This document shows positions 22,861 to 34,800 of a stretch of 64,000 nt of DNA, piece by piece. Within the stretch, counting starts at the first letter, position 1; every line of letters starts with the position of its first letter. The stretch is from Oryza sativa Japonica Group (Eukaryota; Streptophyta; Magnoliopsida; Poales; Poaceae): the NCBI RefSeq assembly GCF_034140825.1, contig NC_089036.1, positions 9,519,001-9,583,000 on the forward strand. Direction: 5' to 3'. The position numbers and the translations under genes were made by a program. The notes under the pieces are model-generated. The model searched no databases. It had not been told where the DNA came from and saw nothing but the letters and a program-made list of their open reading frames with translations.

Positions 22861-25800
22861 TCACTGCAACTGCCGCTGTTTGGAGATCTGCTTAAGGCCA
22901 GCTTCCAGGTCTTCCAATGTGATTGTGATCATAGTATTCGCATCGTCGCAGTTGAAATCAAGACGTAGATCTAGATTCTCACGGGCATTGATGAGCAGCG
23001 TGTCTACAAGGCCACCATTCATCTGTTTACGCCGCTGTTCAGTTGTCTCCCTGGCAATCAGCTCTCCAACGACCTCGATGCTGCAGCTTGGGTCCAGCTT
23101 GAACCCATACAGCAAACTGCTCTCAGTTGGGTTATTCATCTTCAGATGTAAGATCTCTGCTAATTCTGTTGTGGTGAAATCGTCAAAATAAAAGAACTTT
23201 GTGACCCTCCTACAGAAGCCGTCGTTGGAGGCGATGACGCGCTTCATTGGCTCACAGTATCCAGCAAATATCACAACTATCTTGCCATTGTCCATTACAG
23301 ACATTATCTCCTCCAAGGCCTCCACACCGTAATCCTTATCATCAGATTTTTGCATCGGTATCAACCTGTAAGCTTCATCCACAAACAGAATTCCACCCTC
23401 AGCATCCTGTATCTGTAGAATGTATACACATTATGATGTATAAGTTAATTAAGTAGAGCAATGACAAATTTAATCATAATAACTCCAAAGTCAAATCTAC
23501 CCATGTATTTATCCAATGTCCCTAAAACCTACTCCCTCCGTCCCAAAATATAGCAACCTAGGACCGGATTAGACACAATCTAGTACTACGAATCTGGACA
23601 AAGTTACTATATTTTGGGATGGAGGGAGTATTTATTTCCAGATTTAACAATTTTTTTTCTTTTCCACTTTATCTCAAATTGATAATTGAGAAACCAAGTC
23701 TTCTGACAAAAGCAAGTATTTGCAAAACATAAGAATCCAAATACTAAGGACCAGTGTAAGAAATAAGTAATAGTTTGCATAACTAGTAATAACAGATAAA
23801 TAGTTGGAGCTTTAATACTCCGATTTCCATTTTTAAGGATAGAGTTTGTATAGTCACACGGGAACAAAATTCAGAACTCAATTGAACAGAGAACATAGCT
23901 ACCTTTCGCCTAGTTTTTGGTCCAGTGTGCCCCACAAATTCTCCAACAAGATCAGTTCGCTGTACTTCAGTAACTTTGTCGGTAGGGAGAACCCCAACCA
24001 TATGAAGAAGCTTTCCAAGAATCCGAGCAACCATTGTTTTACCTACATTAGAGGTTGCAATATTATATAGCTGGCTTTAGCACCTAAACTACAAACACTT
24101 GAATGATTTGTATGGCCTTGTTTATTGTTTTAAAACTTGTTTACCCAAGCTTTGGGAGAAATGCTTTCAGCATGCATCAAAGCAAGAATCACATGCAAGA
24201 AGTTCACCAAGCATACATATTTCTTAATTGTACTGTTCCAATAAAATTCATCGGTGCACAAAATAGTAATTATGACCGTAATACCATGATGATAAATCAT
24301 GCTTTTGATTATCAAACTGAACATAATTGTGGTACCTGTTCCTGGATTGCCAAGAAATGCCATATGGGGAGCCCTTCTGCTAGCAATCCCTAAGCCCATA
24401 GCTCGTCGTTTCTCATCAAAAAGCATTCCCCTGGCCCATCTACGCAATTGCATTTTGAGGTCCTGTAATCCTACAATTTGTGATATTGCTTCTTCAAACT
24501 CCGCCATTGCTTTTCCTTCACGGCATGACATGAGGGCTTTCCGTTTTCTTTGCTCTTCCATATGGCGAGTGAGGAGTTTCTGCAGCTTCTCATTACCAGC
24601 TCCTCCAGGAATATGATTCGAAGGGATTTTGCCTTCCTGGTGGGGCAATGTGTGATGAGAACAAGATTCAGTACACTAAAGTTGTTGTAAAGAAAGCAAT
24701 TTACCACAATAAGAATCAAGTGTCTATACATCGTCTTTTGCATAGCAATCCGCATTGTAGCTTAGCAACACGCTTACGGTGCTACAATCTCCAGATTGAA
24801 GTGCATGCCAGACAGCTAAATGCAATGGTGCCATGCCATTCTGCAACAATGAGTTAAAACAGATTAAATATGAATACCCACAAATAATACGGGATAGAAA
24901 GAAAAGTAATACTAGATAGACAGATCCTACATTTGCTTTGGCTTCTATATGTGCACCACGTTCAAGTAGCAATTTTGCTGATTCACAAGAACTGTTTTTC
25001 ACAGCCATGTGCAGGGGTGTCTCTCCATACTGCAGAACAACAGAAGCAGTAATTTATATCTTAAGCTCAGAGCATACAATTAGTGTCGCAGAGGTGCCAA
25101 TAAGGCTGCAACAAATGCCAGATACTTCAATTACCATGTTCTTTGCTTCCAGCTCAACTTTATCCGTGCCTTGGAAATCAAGCAAGAATTTGACTATGCC
25201 AGTGTTATTGTAGCCAGCTGCGACATGAAGCGGTGTTTGGGACATCTGCATGGTACATTGTCAAAGAGAAGGTAAGGAACACAATATTATGCAGTACTTC
25301 ACAATATTATGCATAGCAATTATGCACTACAAAATTCTAGTCAGAAAACAAAAAAAAATTAAGGCCTCAGTTGTTTAGAAACTAATCAAATTCATCATCG
25401 TGCAATTCAGGTCTAGCCTTCATGTTATCTCTGGCAGGAATTTGGTGTGTTGTGAACTGAGATATACGCAATATCCTTTTACTGATCTATTTGCAAATTG
25501 TGCGCAAATCAAGATTGCAGTGGCAGCAACATTACAAGATATCCAAATCTTATCAGTTCACCAAACATAAACGTCTAAATCATCTCGAAATGCAGAGTTA
25601 CAAAGTGTATAAGAAAGCGACCAATCTGAGAGAAGTCGCAAACCATTTCAAAGAGGAATTAGAGAAACCTACAATTGCATAAAACTAAATTCCACCGAAA
25701 GAAAAATTGACAGTTTGAAAACCATTGCTGCAATAGTCTGAAATTCCACCTAAAGAAGAACCGACGTCGGAATTAAACGAATCTAGAGGAAATTTTGAAA

Positions 25801-26376
25801 ACTCTTGGCGAGAAAAGAAACTTGCATCCATATCACAAACCGAGAAAGAAACATCAGAGCAAGCAGGAGGATGGGGAGAAAAAATATTCCCCCAAAGAAA
25901 GCACCACCTCAGCATCCTAAATAAGGAACGAAATGGGGGAAACCGCCAACATGGGGATAAAAATCCAAGAACCAATAAAAATCCAAGAACCAAAGCTCAT
26001 GGAAACCAAGAAGCAAGCACAAAATCCGATCAAACCAACATTTTTTCTTCACAACGAAAGAGACCCCATCTCTTGCGAATCTCGAATGCTCACTCCAGTC
26101 CACTCCACACTGCAAGGAGTGTCAAACGAAACCGCGCAAGAAGCAAGCAAAAGATCGGAATTTCTTTAAAAAAAACTAAATTAAATGAACAAGAAGCAAA
26201 AGGGGGGGGGGGAGCAAGGCGCGGGCACGCACGACGGGGTTCCGGTCGTTGATGAGGGCGGGATTCTCCTGCAGCTTCCTCTGGACGCCGGCGAGGTCGC
26301 CGGCGCGGGCGAGGCCGTGGATGGTCTCCGCCTTCGCCGGCCTCGGCCGCCCGTTCTGGCTCCCCGGCACCGGCAT
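22861..26376 (-). CDS. Ankyrin-repeat CbxX/CfxQ-type AAA ATPase
   Basis: Seven exons, 26376-26233, 25245-25135, 25029-24931, 24840-24730, 24636-24336, 24042-23903 and 23412-22861, give 485 residues. Residues 1-48 form a helical cap. Three to four ankyrin repeats follow, nearly one per exon (SQTPLHVAAGYNNTGIVKFL, YGETPLHMAVKNSSCESAKL, NGMAPLHLAVWHALQSGDCS). Next come a charged linker and one AAA module: Walker A GNPGTGKT at 251-258, split by the exon 5/6 junction, Walker B ILFVDE at 310-315 (GGILFVDEAYRL), sensor-1 region VVIFAGY, and an arginine-bearing GFCRRV segment. CbxX/CfxQ relatives include the red-type Rubisco activase CbbX, but green plants have a different activase. The substrate of this ankyrin-fused form is therefore unknown. 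It resembles Arabidopsis At3g24530 as I recall it. There is no clear transit peptide. Confidence 0.93.
23532..23628. mobile_element. Short Stowaway MITE in intron 6 of the AAA/ankyrin gene
   Basis: Textbook ends ctccctccgtcccaaaatat and atattttgggatggagggag are flanked by the TA target duplication (23530-23531 and 23629-23630). It is 97 bp long and non-coding. Confidence 0.9.
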
Positions 26377-26700
26377 CTCCTCCCTCTCCTGCTCCCCTCC
26401 CTGTGATAGTGTGTGCGCGCTCGCTCGAGCAGCTTGCGCGTGTGAAAAGGAGGAGGAGACGAGGAAGAAAGGGAGGCGACGGGGGGCGAGCCGACGGGTA
26501 CCAAATCCCTCCTGCTGTGCTGTGCGCTTTAAAAATTGGATTTTTTTTTTTGTTTCTGGATTTGTTCTTGTTTTGGTTTAATTTTAGTTTGTTTCTTTGG
26601 AGCTTTATTTTTGGCATCTATCCCGGGGTTTTCTGGCTTTGTTCGTTGTGAAAAAAAAATGAACATTTTTTCTCGTTTTCTTTCCCTGCTTATCGCATGC
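26377..26700. other. Promoter and 5' UTR of the AAA/ankyrin gene
   Basis: A GC-rich stretch just before the start codon passes into T-rich sequence. A G-run of about 12 lies on the other side, inside intron 1 (near 26201). Long frames on both strands here are composition artefacts. Confidence 0.45.
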
Positions 26701-26890
26701 AAAAACCAATGATTGACACTAATTACACCATGATTTGGTAATGTGGTGCTATAGTAAACATTTGTTAATGATGGATTAATTAGGTTTAATAGATTCGTCT
26801 CGCAGTTTACAGATGGAATCTGTAATTTGTTTTGTTATTAGTCTACGTTTAATACTTCAAATGTGTGTCTATATACGTCAAAAAAATTTA
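26700..26890. mobile_element. Truncated MITE of the same family as 4019-4355
   Basis: From ttacaccatgatttggtaat through taatgatggattaattaggt and tgtaatttgttttgttatta, this copy matches the right half of the element at 4019-4355 with few differences. Its left half is missing. Confidence 0.7.
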
Positions 26891-27085
26891 CTTTCAGGAT
26901 TATGGATACCACATAACTAATATTAGTTGACTAAATCTTGGCAGGACCCACCACATACCATGTCTTATACGGAAACAACCTTCAGATATAGGAGAAGTTC
27001 CGTATGAGGAAGAATGAATAGAGTTCTACATGGAAACGACGAGGACTACGGTCGTAGTGCAGAGAGTATTGTTGATCCTTTGTAC

Positions 27086-27318
27086 TTCCTCCGCCCCCTA
27101 ATATCAAGGATTTTGACATTTTGCTTTCACTGTTTGACCACTTGTCTTATTCAAAAAATTTATGCGAATATAAAAAACGAAAAGTTATGCTTAAAGTACT
27201 TTGGATAGTAAAGTAAGTCAAAAAAATAGATAATAATTCCAAAAAATTTTAAATAAGACGAATGGTCAAATAGTGTAAGCAAAATATCAAAATCTCTTAT
27301 ATTAGGGGATGGAGGGAG
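27086..27318. mobile_element. Stowaway-like MITE
   Basis: The ends cttcctccgccccctaatat and atattaggggatggagggag are flanked by TA. The interior (ttgaccacttgtcttattca and aaataagacgaatggtcaaa) is also inverted, so the whole element is close to palindromic. Confidence 0.85.
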
Positions 27319-27324
27319 TAACAT

Positions 27325-27560
27325 TTTAGGTGGCGTTTCTCCCGATGAAGATGAAGATTAAGTTTTTTTACGTAAAACGATGTTGTATTAACGTATGATT
27401 GATTATTTTTAACTATTGCAAACTTGAAAAATAGATTAATATGATATTTTAGAGCAACTTTCATATAGAAAGTTTTTGCACAAAAGTCACCATTTAGCAG
27501 TTTGAAAAGCGTGCCACGAAAATCTTAATCTTCATCCAACTCTTGTTGGAGAAAAGAACG
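27325..27560. mobile_element. MITE (gatgaagattaag family), copy 1
   Basis: The inverted ends are ctcccgatgaagatgaagat and atcttcatccaactcttgtt. The interior (gattgattatttttaactat and agcagtttgaaaagcgtgcc) recurs in diverged form at 40970-41165. Confidence 0.65.
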
Positions 27561-27896
27561 GGACCTTGAAAGCACAAGAATATAACGAAAATACAGAAAA
27601 TCATGGAACATGAAGAAAATGATGTTTTAAATGGCACGTTGAAAAAAAAAGTGAATATGAAGAAATAGGAAAAATGAAAAAACACGTTTTGATTTCCACA
27701 AAATTCCTATGGAATAGATTGTTCCGTATGCTTTCAGGTATCTTTCATGAGCTAATCATTTGTTTCAAAAGGACTTGATATTCATTTTATCCATATGATT
27801 TAAATCATAATTTACTTTTCTTTGTTCATAAGGGGAAAAATAATCAAGTGATTCTTAAACACTCCAATTTTTTTATTTGATGTACTAAAATAGTAT

Positions 27897-28475
27897 CATC
27901 CTTCCAGTTTTATCGAATTCAATCATTTATCAAGAGTGCACAAAAAGACTATGTAGCATTACATGAACGAGTAAATGTGCCACAAAAGGGCAACAAACCA
28001 AACAAAAAGGAAAGGGGAAAGGAGAAAAACATAGAAAATTAATTATAAAAATTGTTTTTTAGCGCATCTGCTTACCCAACATATTTTTTGGATGAATGTT
28101 TTTGTAACAAAGATTTTCGAATGAAAATTTTCATATGAAAGTTTTCCTGATGAAAGTCTTCAGAAGTTATCGAAAAGACTTTTGATAGAAGTTAATAGTG
28201 CAGTCCTTCCAATTTTATCAAATTCAACCATTTATCAAGAGCACACAAAAGGACTAAGTAAGAGACGAGTAAATGTGCCACAAAAGGGCAACAAACCAAA
28301 CAAAAAGGAAAGGGAAAAGGAGAAAAAAAAGAAAATTAATTATAAAAATTCCTTTTGTTTTTTGGATGAATGTTTTCGTAACAAAGATTTTCGAATGAAA
28401 ATTTTCATATGAAAGTTTTCCGGATGGAAGTCTTCGGAAGCTATCGAAAAGACTTTTGATAGAAGTTAATAGTGT
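27897..28475 (+). repeat. Direct tandem duplication, unit about 300 bp
   Basis: Two copies lie head to tail, at about 27897-28200 and 28201-28475. Both contain gtaaatgtgccacaaaaggg, attttcgaatgaaaattttc and cgaaaagacttttgatagaa. The second copy lacks about 25 bp. There is no coding potential and no match to a known family that I can name. Confidence 0.85.
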
Positions 28476-29689
28476 AGCTACATTTAAAAGTTTTCCACCT
28501 AAATACTTACAATAGTTTTTTAGTAGTCCTAATTTAGAATTACTTGTACAAAAATATAGTTTTAACTTTTATCCGATATAATTAAGAATTTGTTTATTGT
28601 AAATGGGTTATATCCAATGTGTTTTATTTGATAACAATATATTTGAGGCCATCAACCTAGCTTGCTGACAGACTCTTATTCCAGAGATGGACGACATGAT
28701 TTGTGTGACATACTTGCATCAAGAAGAGGACTAATCGATCTTACTTTGCATCTATGATTTGAAGAAGCCAAGCATTTGATTTCTTAGCAAAAGAACCATT
28801 GTTACAGAGCACCTCACACGTTTACGTCGATATGCTAAAAGAAAATTATATTATGTTGGTAACATAGGATCATTTTGTAGTTATGCCATATAAAAATATT
28901 GTTAGTGTAAAAACTTATTCAAATAACTTATCTAACTACCAAATTTGGTATAGTTGAACTAAAAGCTAAATATTGAAGGCGTGAGGAAAAACTTACATGA
29001 AACTAAACACCTGTATGTTACTAATAGTATTTCTATTTTGAGTCTGATTAAGATACAAATTTCGTTTTTTTAAGTTGTCAATTGGTGTGTTTCGTGCGAA
29101 AACATTCTTCCGTACAAGTTAATATTAAATCTATTTTCGAAGTTTGAAATAATTAAAACTTAATTAATTATGTGCTAATGAATATTTCGTTTTGCGTGTC
29201 TGTACTCGAGACATCTATAGCTTCTCCCAATTATTTGTATTTTGTAAACGCAATAATACAATGCAATTTGTTATTCTTCCGAGTCTGATTTAGGGCTTGT
29301 TCATTTTATAGCCATTTTCAATCTTTCCAAAATTTGGTATTGCCAAAATCTTAGCAAGTTAGCAACATTACTAAGTTTTGGTAGGATAGGTTAAATATAT
29401 TATTGTCAATTCTCTAAGTATGACAAATATTTGATAATAAACTAAATATTATCATGCATTTGTTAATTTTATCAAATAATGGTATGGTTTAAAATATCAT
29501 AAATCTGAACGTGCCCTTAAAAGTAATCAGTTTTTCAAGGACAAAATCACATATCAAAACCTCTAGTACTAGTACCAAACAAGACCAGCACAATAATGTA
29601 ATTGTACAGCCAGCATAATTTAGCTTGAGGATAGCGTAGATCTACGCATAAGATTGGATTAATTTTGGGCTAGCATAGCTACATTGAGG
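28476..29689. other. AT-rich spacer without recognisable features
   Basis: No reading frame, clear repeat end or hairpin stands out in this 1.2 kb. Confidence 0.5.
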
Positions 29690-30050
29690 CAATGTTTCTT
29701 TCAGTTTAGGATTATTATAATCTAAATTATTGAGTCAGATTACTATAAGCTATAAGCTAGATTGTTATAATCTATAGTAGAATAAGCGGTTAGTTGTTTC
29801 TTTTCTAGATTATTAGATCCTAGATTATTGGATTTGCAAGTCTACAATGGGAGTGGGGTGGCATGGTGGGTAATTTTTACCCAATAATCTGAAAAAAGCC
29901 AATAAGCTACTTCAATAAGTTGTCTGTTATTTTTTAGCTTACTACTAATAATCTAAATTATAATAATCCCAAGCTTAAATAAATAGGACATTTTCAGCTT
30001 ACTACTAATAATCTAAATTATAATAATCCTAAGCTTAAATAAATAGGGAA
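29690..30050. mobile_element. TIR element with a duplicated right end
   Basis: The left end (gtttaggattattataatct) is the inverse of the right end (ttataataatcctaagctta). The right terminal segment of about 57 bp (cttactactaataatctaaattat...) is present twice in tandem, at about 29938-29994 and 29997-30048. Non-coding; probably hAT- or Harbinger-like by look, but unassigned. Confidence 0.65.
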
Positions 30051-30060
30051 ATAAATAGAG

Positions 30061-30262
30061 CCTGACTCATCTGGACCCGCCCCCGTACGGACCCCAGTCC
30101 CCAAGTGATGCAGGCAGCAGGCTGTCTGTCGGCCAGCACGTGGGAAGCCGGCTCCCCCGCGCCCGCGTCGGCTCGCACGCGTGAGTGCGTGACGCATCAG
30201 CTGTTCCGCATCTCGCTCGCTCACTGCCAGTGCCAGCTCCCCGCCGCCGCATCGCATCGAAT
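30061..30262. other. Isolated GC-rich island without a gene
   Basis: A 200-bp block of high GC and CpG content sits in AT-rich spacer directly beside the TIR element. Short frames on both strands lack any known motif. It could be a captured gene leader or a fragment of a larger element. Confidence 0.4.
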
Positions 30263-31700
30263 GCCAGCGGTGTTACGTCTTACGTGTTCAGAGAGAGTGA
30301 TTTTACACTGTTCAATTATTAGTATAGATTTACATGTCATTTAAATAATAAAAAAAATAAAAAAAGAGACGATGGATATTTTCATATCACTCGAATATTA
30401 TATTTTCTAAAGGAAATGAGACGATGGATTTACATAAGTTAAAATTCAATTTCTACGGGATTAAAACCAAATTAAATTATACTAACTAGTTAACATATAT
30501 TTATAGTTAAAAATGTTTATTCCGTTGTAATATGTATAAGTTAAATTTGACCTTGCATATTTACGAAGTGATCAATCACATATTAATCTTATCTCGTTGA
30601 TTTTTTTGATTTTTTCATAACTTATTTAAATGATATGCAAGTGCAAATCATAAGGCGCAGTAACAATGCAAGCTACGCTATGCGTGTCTCTTGCCCATGC
30701 AAAGCATGTTACCTCTTTTGTGTGGCCTTAATTGGGGTGAGGTACTATCGAAGCCACAAAGCCCACAATACTGGTGACCAAAGCAAGGAAAGTAGCCCAC
30801 GGAATTAATTCCCCCAACTAATCTCGACGAGTCTCTCTTGGACGCATCGCATCCCTCAACCTGTCGCCTCCAGGTCCACTACACGCCTCCCAATCCACCA
30901 CGGCGCATCGCTGACCACCATATTCCGCCGCGAAGAGTTCACGGCGATGGAGCTCTGGAGCGAACTGGTGCTGCTTCTAATTGGATATACCCCATCTAGG
31001 CCGACAAGAGTGAGGGCATGAAAAAGAGGGGCAAGAAGGTGATGGTAGTCGTCAAATCCTTGCACTGAGAGATCAGACTTGTCAATTGAGATGTGGACCG
31101 AACCTAGGGTCTAGGATGTGGCTGACATTGATGTTCTAGCTCGTCCACTTCCAACCCCGTTAACTGTGGAACAGGATGTGATGGCGGATGCGGTGCTGGC
31201 TTCAGCTCCACCTGTAGCAGAGGCTTCTTGAACTCCTCCAACAACCAAGTCAACTCAGGTAATGGATCTCAATCCTAGGTTTTTGTAAATTTGGGTGTCC
31301 TTTGGATATGAATCATACGAAGTTGTGCTCTTGATTTAATGGCATGAATCGGTGGGCACGTGAGAGCGATTTTAGGGATTCCATCTTCGGTGTGGCGTGA
31401 GGGGAAAACGACTCGGAGCCATGCCCTCCACAGCGCAGGCGCGATGTGTTTTCTCAGCCGTGAGTGGACTCACAAAGGGCAAAGAACGTGTCTCTCTGTG
31501 TGGGGGAAAGAGGCTCAACAGAGGCGCGCATTTAGTCGACACATAAGTGAATATCCGAGCTGGCAATACGAAGTAACTTACCGCATCCTCGCATGGTAAA
31601 GGCCTAAAGGGCCTAGGGGCACATCCTCTCCGAGAGTTTTCAATAGTTTTCCCCATTTTCTCCATGCTTGGGCGGTTGGGCCTCCATTTTTCCTCTCTCC
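30263..31700. other. Spacer with low-confidence degraded sequence
   Basis: From about 30840 to 31620 composition rises in GC, and short frames occur on both strands with no conserved domain that I can recognise. It may be an old insertion. No ends were identified. Confidence 0.35.
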
Positions 31701-31714
31701 GTTGGCTTACGCCT

Positions 31715-31830
31715 CCTATTAATGGGCCTAATATCGGCCCATTTCATGGGTCGGCCCGTGCATCGGTGCATGCCACCTCAGGCCCATTCGCTCTAAGAAA
31801 AAGGCCCTAAAGTCTAAAACCCTACGCGTC
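31715..31830 (+). promoter_or_regulatory. Site-II cluster plus telo-box before the TilS-like gene
   Basis: Within 115 bp are several GGCCCA/TGGGCC-type elements (near 31725, 31736, 31751 and 31781) and a telo-box aaaaccctac at 31816-31825, ending about 45 bp before the ATG. In plants this pair marks genes for organelle and translation functions. TCP-type binding is inferred. Confidence 0.6.
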
Positions 31831-31869
31831 CGTTATCCCAATCCCCTCGATTCTCCGGCGACTCCGGCG

Positions 31870-34800
31870 ATGATGCCGCTCCTCCTCCTCCTCCTCCCCG
31901 TCCGCTCCGCCCCTCTCCGGCGCCTCCTCCTATGCCGCTGCTCCTCCTCCTCCTCCCCCGCCGCCGCCGCCTCGGCCTCGTCATCCGCGTGCCCCGTCCC
32001 CGCCTCCTCAGTCCTCGCCCCGTACCACCGCGCCTTCGCCCGCCGCATGGCCCTCGCCGGCGTCCACCCGCACCACCGCGTCGGTACGAATGCGGCGTCG
32101 CTTTATTGGTTTTCTTGCTGAACGAGTGGCTCTGAGGTATGGTTGGTTGGCTGGTTTGCAGCGGTGGGGGTCTCCGGCGGGCCGGACTCCATGGCGCTCT
32201 GCGTGCTCGCGGCGGCGTGGAAGAAGGCCGGGGAGGGGAGGGAGCAGGAGGATGAGGGAGAGGGCGGCGTCTCGGGATTCGTGGACGGGCTCCTGGGGGT
32301 CGTCGTCGACCATGGCCTGCGCCCTGAGAGCGCCGACGAGGCGCAGCTAGTCCGTGATCGGGTGCGCGGCATGGGTAAATCTTACTTATGGATTAACACT
32401 GTATAATTTCTTTATTTTAACACAAATTTACTCTGCACCTGCGCACATAGAAAATTGCAATGATGATTGGCTTCCGTTAGGTCTGCTCCTTGAGTTGCAT
32501 TTGAATGGGACCTTTTCTTTTGAACTGTTTTTTTTAATGCGACTTGATCCACAAAATAGACATTTTGAGGTGCCACAATTTTGTTGTAGGTGTTGTTTGT
32601 GAGATTGCTACATGTGAATGGCCGAATGGGCGACCAAAGCTGGGGCATATTCAAGAAGCTGCCCGTGAAATGAGGTGTGCGTCTCCCTCTGCCATGGTTC
32701 ACTACTTGTCAAGGATAATGCTATCTGAACAATTTGATTTTCTGCAAACTTAGTATTTGTGGTTGATATGGCCAATTTTTTTTATGTCTCATCGATTTCC
32801 AAAACTTACATGCATGCTGTATGGATATCTGAAAAAAAATGTACCTCACCTACTAACAACTTTGTATGAAATTTGTGTAGACCATTTACTTGCACAAAGT
32901 GTTAGGAGTTAAGGGGCTTTCCCTTCTCTTTACCGGCACTTAAGGCATTAGATTTAGTTGTTTGTTATACTTAAGAGGGCACATATGTTAGTATTTTGAA
33001 CTGTGGGTTGTGTAGGCGTGTGTTGTATGGCTTTATTTGCCACTTCTCTTATATGAAATGATACATAGCTCTCCGGCATGTTCAAGAAGAAAAATAATGA
33101 ATATTTTGTTTTGTTTAGTTAAAACTCTGAACCTTACATGTTGGTATTAGTGCATTATTCTCACAATATATTGGCGCTGAGGGTATCAGGAATGTTCTTT
33201 AGGATTCTTCATGGACATTACCTCCTGCACAATGTGCATTTTTTTTTTCAATTTCCAGTGTTGAGAAGCTGTAAACTTGCCACTTCAAAAGTAAAGAGTG
33301 ACATGGTTCACACTGACTACTAAAATATATGGAAATTTAGTATGCTATGGCATTGTGAAAATGAATGCTATGTTCTTCATGACTGTATATATCTACCTGA
33401 TATATGCTCTGCCAGTTCCATACCAATTTATTCACAAACACAGAAATACCTTAGTGCATTTTAACAAGACTTCACATTTTAATAAATTCAGGTACCAAAA
33501 ACTGTTGGACATTTGTATAAAGCAACGAATAGCAGTCTTGCTTATCGCACACCACTCTGATGACCAGGTCTGTTAAATTGAGAGATGTATTTTTCCTTTT
33601 TCCCTTGGTTTTGAATGAGTGTTGCCCCACTTATGGAATTGTGAGTTAACACATAAAATCCTTGTTATGTAAAAGCATTGAGCCAAATGACACCTGTTAT
33701 CATCGTCAAATAAGCGGTGCTAATTTTTTTCTCTTATATTTTAAGTTTTTGTGGACTTGACAACTTGCATATAGGGAACTATTATTAGATATGATACTAT
33801 TGTGCCTTCATGTATTACTGTATCTTTGTTTGTGCATTTACTCTCTAGGCTAACATACATTGTCACATGAATATCTGATATCGGATTTAGTGGACCTTGC
33901 ACTGATCCTTGAATTTAGACATGGTTACCTTCTAATTGTCGTAGTATCCAATGTGGTATTGAATTAAAGATTACTGAATCTAATGTATACTGACATCTTT
34001 CTACCATTCTATGTTATGATTTTATGCCATTATAGTTACTGCAGATGCAGATTATATGTTTTCTCTGAGTGAATTTAGGCTTATAAATGCAGGCCGAACT
34101 CTTTGTTCTGAGACTATCTCGCAACAGTGGTGTTTTGGGGCTTGCTGGTACAGCCTTTGTATCTCAGTTGTTTGCGCCTAATCTAAAATATGATGGAGAT
34201 AACTTCAGTCGTTATGGTGTTATTCTTGTCCGTCCCATGCTTGAATTTTCAAAAGATGACATGTATAAGGTAAATCATGATCTCATGATATTTAGAATCA
34301 GCCTTGCATTTTACTTGAGGAGCCTTATCTTACTTTTATCTTTCAAATATAGTCAATATTTCATCATTAGACACTTAATTTGAATTTTGATTTCCCAAAA
34401 TTCATTTAACATGCTGTATTTAATGAGTTCAGCTTATGTATGTTTCTAGAAATTCCTCACCAATATTCCTAATTTCTCCTGCTGACTAGCCTTTCTCTGA
34501 AAAAGCAACATAGCCTTTTCTTGTAGGAGACTTTGATGACTTTGCTTTGAGCTGTCATTTTTTTTTAAAAAAAATGATCATATTTGTGTAGCTGTTACTG
34601 ATTGATCTGTCATACTTGGTTCTCCACAGATATGTCAAGGAAGTAATCATTTGTGGGTTGAAGATCCAACTAATAATAGTTTGCTGTACGTTAGGAATCG
34701 AATCCGGGCATCTTTGAGAAGTTTATCCATAGAAGGTTCACAATTGCACTTAAGCTGTTGCTTTTGAGTGATTTTAGAATCATCATGTTGAATCCTTTGT

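Noticed and set aside
26090-26617. 175-residue minus-strand frame at the start of the AAA/ankyrin gene
   Set aside because: Shadow frame across exon 1, its intron and the leader; the 26376 start gives a frame that splices correctly into the ankyrin exons.
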